Source: Leuctra nigra
Taxonomy: Eukaryota; Arthropoda; Insecta; Plecoptera; Leuctridae
NCBI GenBank assembly: GCA_934045905.1
Contig: OW203764.1
Coordinates: 34,513,629-34,577,628 of the forward strand
Direction of reading: 5' to 3'
Length of the DNA: 64,000 nucleotides
The notes below the pieces were generated by a model that was given only the letters and a program-made list of their open reading frames with translations, did no database searches and was not told the origin of the DNA. Positions 61,021 through 64,000 of the stretch are shown here, one piece after another (the stretch's first letter is position 1; every line of letters begins with the position of its first letter). The position numbers and the translations under genes were made by a program.

Positions 61021-63829
61021 TTATATGTTTACTTGTCTACAACAATTATTATAAGTTATTTTTATTGCAGTCTTTGAACCAAGCATATTGGTGATCGCAA
61101 AAGTTTTAATGAACGAAGGTGAACGAACCTCCTAACAAAGGTTACTCTTTACATGAAGCGAGTGAGCTTTGAATTAAGTTACCTCTCACTCCACTGTGAA
61201 ATTATTGTCTTAGTTTTCATTTAGTTTGCATCGTTTTGTTCCAACTCAACATTCATATTTCAGTTTCAGCAAACGTCGATTTCTAAACTAAAATATGACG
61301 TCAATTTGAATGACTTTGAAACTTTCTTGAAAATATTAATTATTTTATTGCTGTCAGAAAAATTTCTTTATTCAATTTCCAAATATCAGACAAATATCGT
61401 CCAATTATTGAAGGCCTGCTTTATGTATTCATTCAATGGATCTTTCCGCAATCACAATGTGGTAGCGTCTATTCAGACCCCTGCATGACCAAAAGGTACG
61501 CTTGAGTAAATGTATGTTTGTGTTGAGATTGGTATGAATTTGTATTGAATTCCATGGCGATAATGTTATGCATTGTTGGCTCAAATAGTTGTAAATGGAT
61601 CAGCTGCACTGGCAATATGCTTCATATCAAGGATGATACCATCATTCTAAACATTGAACTGTGACGAGGCATGGTTTGCATGTGTGAAAACGAATCAAAG
61701 TTCCATCGTTCACTATCTGTCTGGTATTCACTTACATAGTGGCATTTATAATATTTACATTCGCAGCGGGTTTAAAGAACAAATTATTGGAATATTTAGA
61801 TCACTTGTCACAAAAAATACATATTACAAAAATCAATAACATAATTTTGGACAACAATATTACAAATGGTGGCAGATGTTGGATTTGATACTCACTTAAC
61901 GTCTGACATATCATGATGGCATATTACATTATAACGTGGATCCTTTTTACGACTCTGTACTTAAAATTGTAGTAAGGTAGTTTTCTACTTGTTTTAGAAG
62001 AAGAGTTTACAGCGTGTTTCTCATATTACGCGCACATACAATCCAATGTGACCCAGAGAAAGAAATCGCAAAGCTACAACTTTCATTTTTCTTTCGTCAG
62101 TCTTTCAAAGTGATTCTTTGAAACATATTTTTTAGACTCTTTCAAAATCCATTATGTAATCTGATCATTATGCCTATATAAAATTAAGTAGTTTCCAACT
62201 GTTTCCATTTCACCCTGTAAGTTTGACAACAAAGTTTTTATCCTCATAAGCCTTATTTCGAGAGAACAGAATGTATAACGAAACAACGGGAATTGCAAAC
62301 TTTTACACATTAAATATATTGTGGAAGACATGGAAAGTCAACAAATAAGTCAGAAATGTTTGAACAAAATCAAATATTCTGCCTTCTGTTGTGTTCCTTG
62401 AAACTTGAGTGCAATGAATTTATACAGGTCCCTTATTTTATTGGACACTTTTAATTTTTGGGTTACCTTTTGAGTTTCATTCGGCATGAAACAATGAGGG
62501 TTATTGATATTTGCAACTTAAAATAATATCACTAAATTCCGATCATTCCATATTTTCTAATAACATTTAAGACATTAATCTTAAATATGAGATTAACATA
62601 ATATCGATGTACGAAAGAATGTTACATGGTTTTAATCCCCTCACTTGGGCAGAAAGTTAGGTACGGCAATACTACAAAAAGACTTTGCTACTTGAAGAGA
62701 TCCTGCAAATTACAGGCCCCAAGATTTAACTTGATTTAACCATAGACATCTACACTCACTTATCCATATCAATGATAAAATAGAATAAGAAAATGTGCAT
62801 ATGAATTGTTTACAAAGCAATCTGAGAACTAAACCCAGGGTTGAAGTAACAAATTTAAATAGTTCTATGGATATGACAACTTGCGTTAGTCAACTCGATT
62901 TATTCAAAAAATGCAGAGAGTATAACCTGGGGTGTCGATTGTTCTTCCATCAACGCCTGGGTTCACAATCATTGGTTGACACATTTAAACGCATTCTTTG
63001 TATAAGCCTGAAGCGATAGGTTTCAAATGTAGAAACCGTATAGCATTGCAACTAACACTTGATACGTTAATGAACGTTGAAGAATGAAGAGTTGGTCAAC
63101 GGACACGTAGATCTTCTGTGTCAGTGGATGTGAGTGTGAAACGAGAGCAAGTGGCAAGTTGAGACGCACTCGACGTGCAATATCACTGCTTTCTCTCTGC
63201 GACCAGCTTGCTTGCGAATGCGAGATGCATTGTTGCCAAATAAACCGGCGGGCTACTCGGTGCAGCCCAGTTGAGAGTAATTTGACACAAATTCGCTTCG
63301 CGAGTTGAAAACAAATAAATAACAAGAGCGAGTTTGAATATAATTATAACAAGTGGCCGCGTACGTTGTTTAAGCTGCTCCCTCACCCCTCTCACCCCTC
63401 ACCCACCCCATCCGCCCCCGACAAAACCCCACCAGCCGACGCTCATAAAATATTATTATGCTGGATTTAGCAGACTAAAAAAGCACTTATTTAAAAAACA
63501 GTTTGAAATGAATTGTTGACCCGAGCTACACACTCCGTCCAAAAGACTCTGGAACGCAATTTCAACATTTACACAACACTTGACACTTGCTTGTTATCTG
63601 ACTCGACACGAATTTGTTGCATTTAATTGTACTCAATTGAAGTACAGCCGCCGCCACTTGATAACACTTGATTGACTGACTGTCAATTAAAATCATCATC
63701 ACGCTGTTCGTTATTGACACACATGCTAAAGCCAAACAACACTTGTGATAATTTTTAAAGTAATTAGTATTGAACCCACATTATGGAGAATGTTTCATGT
63801 TCAGCTTGATAATGTATATTTCCATTAAT

Positions 63830-64000
63830 TGAGCGAGCGTCTCCTTTTGGCTCTTTTGGCAAGGACCCCTGTTTTTTTTTGTTTTTTGTTTTGTTTTTGT
63901 TTTTATCTGTTAACTGGAGCACTAGGAAGTCGCACCGTTGCACCGATCGATCTGAAATTTTGCACACTTGTAGAGACAACCTTTTCTGTTTGCAGACTCA
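63830..64000 (+). mobile_element. Helentron-like element, cut by window end
   Basis: TGAGCGAGCGTCTCCTTTTG, then a T/G-rich tract and 'gatcgatctgaaattttgcac', as in the copies at 34045 and 49295. The remainder lies beyond the window. Confidence 0.65.

Larger units (their letters stand above)
60154..64000 (+). other. Downstream intron of the Ig gene (incomplete)
   Basis: Follows the gtgagt donor at 60154 and has no acceptor paired with a recognisable exon before the window ends. AT-rich with a SINE-like fragment (60855-61020) and the beginning of a helentron-like copy (63830 onwards). I see nothing recognisable in 60160-60850 or 61020-63820. A GC-richer patch near 63380-63440 is C-rich simple sequence. 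Confidence 0.7.

Overview
The window looks like AT-rich, repeat-rich nuclear DNA from an arthropod, most likely an insect. It contains one recognisable protein-coding gene. Six exons on the + strand (4997-5127, 18147-18354, 36654-36824, 48102-48230, 52032-52170, 60005-60153) join in consistent phase through GT-AG introns of 3.8 to 18.3 kb. Together they encode about 308 residues with three immunoglobulin domains. The residues match the DIP (Dpr-interacting protein) / lachesin-like IgSF cell-surface receptors used for neuronal recognition in insects. The exon for the signal peptide lies upstream of the window and the C-terminal or membrane-anchor exon lies downstream, so the gene is open at both ends. 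No other protein-coding gene could be supported.

Layout. 1-4996: upstream intron or 5' flank. 5128-18146: intron with a long-TIR MITE, a helentron-like copy, a long CT microsatellite, a 29-bp minisatellite and a fold-back insertion with 13-bp target-site duplications. Exon 2 is followed by a partial duplication of its 3' end. 18355-36653: largest intron, with helentron-like copies, tRNA-derived repeats, several MITEs, homopolymer tracts and a 200-N assembly gap (31090-31289). 35894-36653: five extra 152-bp copies of 'acceptor plus exon 3 start' stacked in front of the real exon 3. 36825-48101: intron with MITEs, SINEs and another helentron-like copy. 48231-52031 and 52171-60004: introns with two head-to-tail helentron-like copies, a tandem array of four tRNA-like genes, a 270-bp-period repeat array carrying ETS/CRE-like motifs and a near-perfect 155-bp inverted repeat. 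60154-64000: downstream intron ending inside another helentron-like copy.

The intergenic and intronic DNA is mostly mobile-element debris. The dominant family is about 0.8-0.9 kb long. It starts TGAGCGAGCG-, carries the complementary subterminal motif near its other end, and finishes with a short hairpin followed by CTAG-T; I infer a non-autonomous helentron-like element. A second family is a tRNA-headed SINE present in three clear copies. The most unusual points are the sixfold acceptor/exon array inside the Ig gene, the short-variable-arm tRNA-like tandem array, and the fold-back insertion whose loop resembles a degraded hammerhead ribozyme.

Nothing here was checked against a database. Family names come from remembered residue patterns and structural logic.
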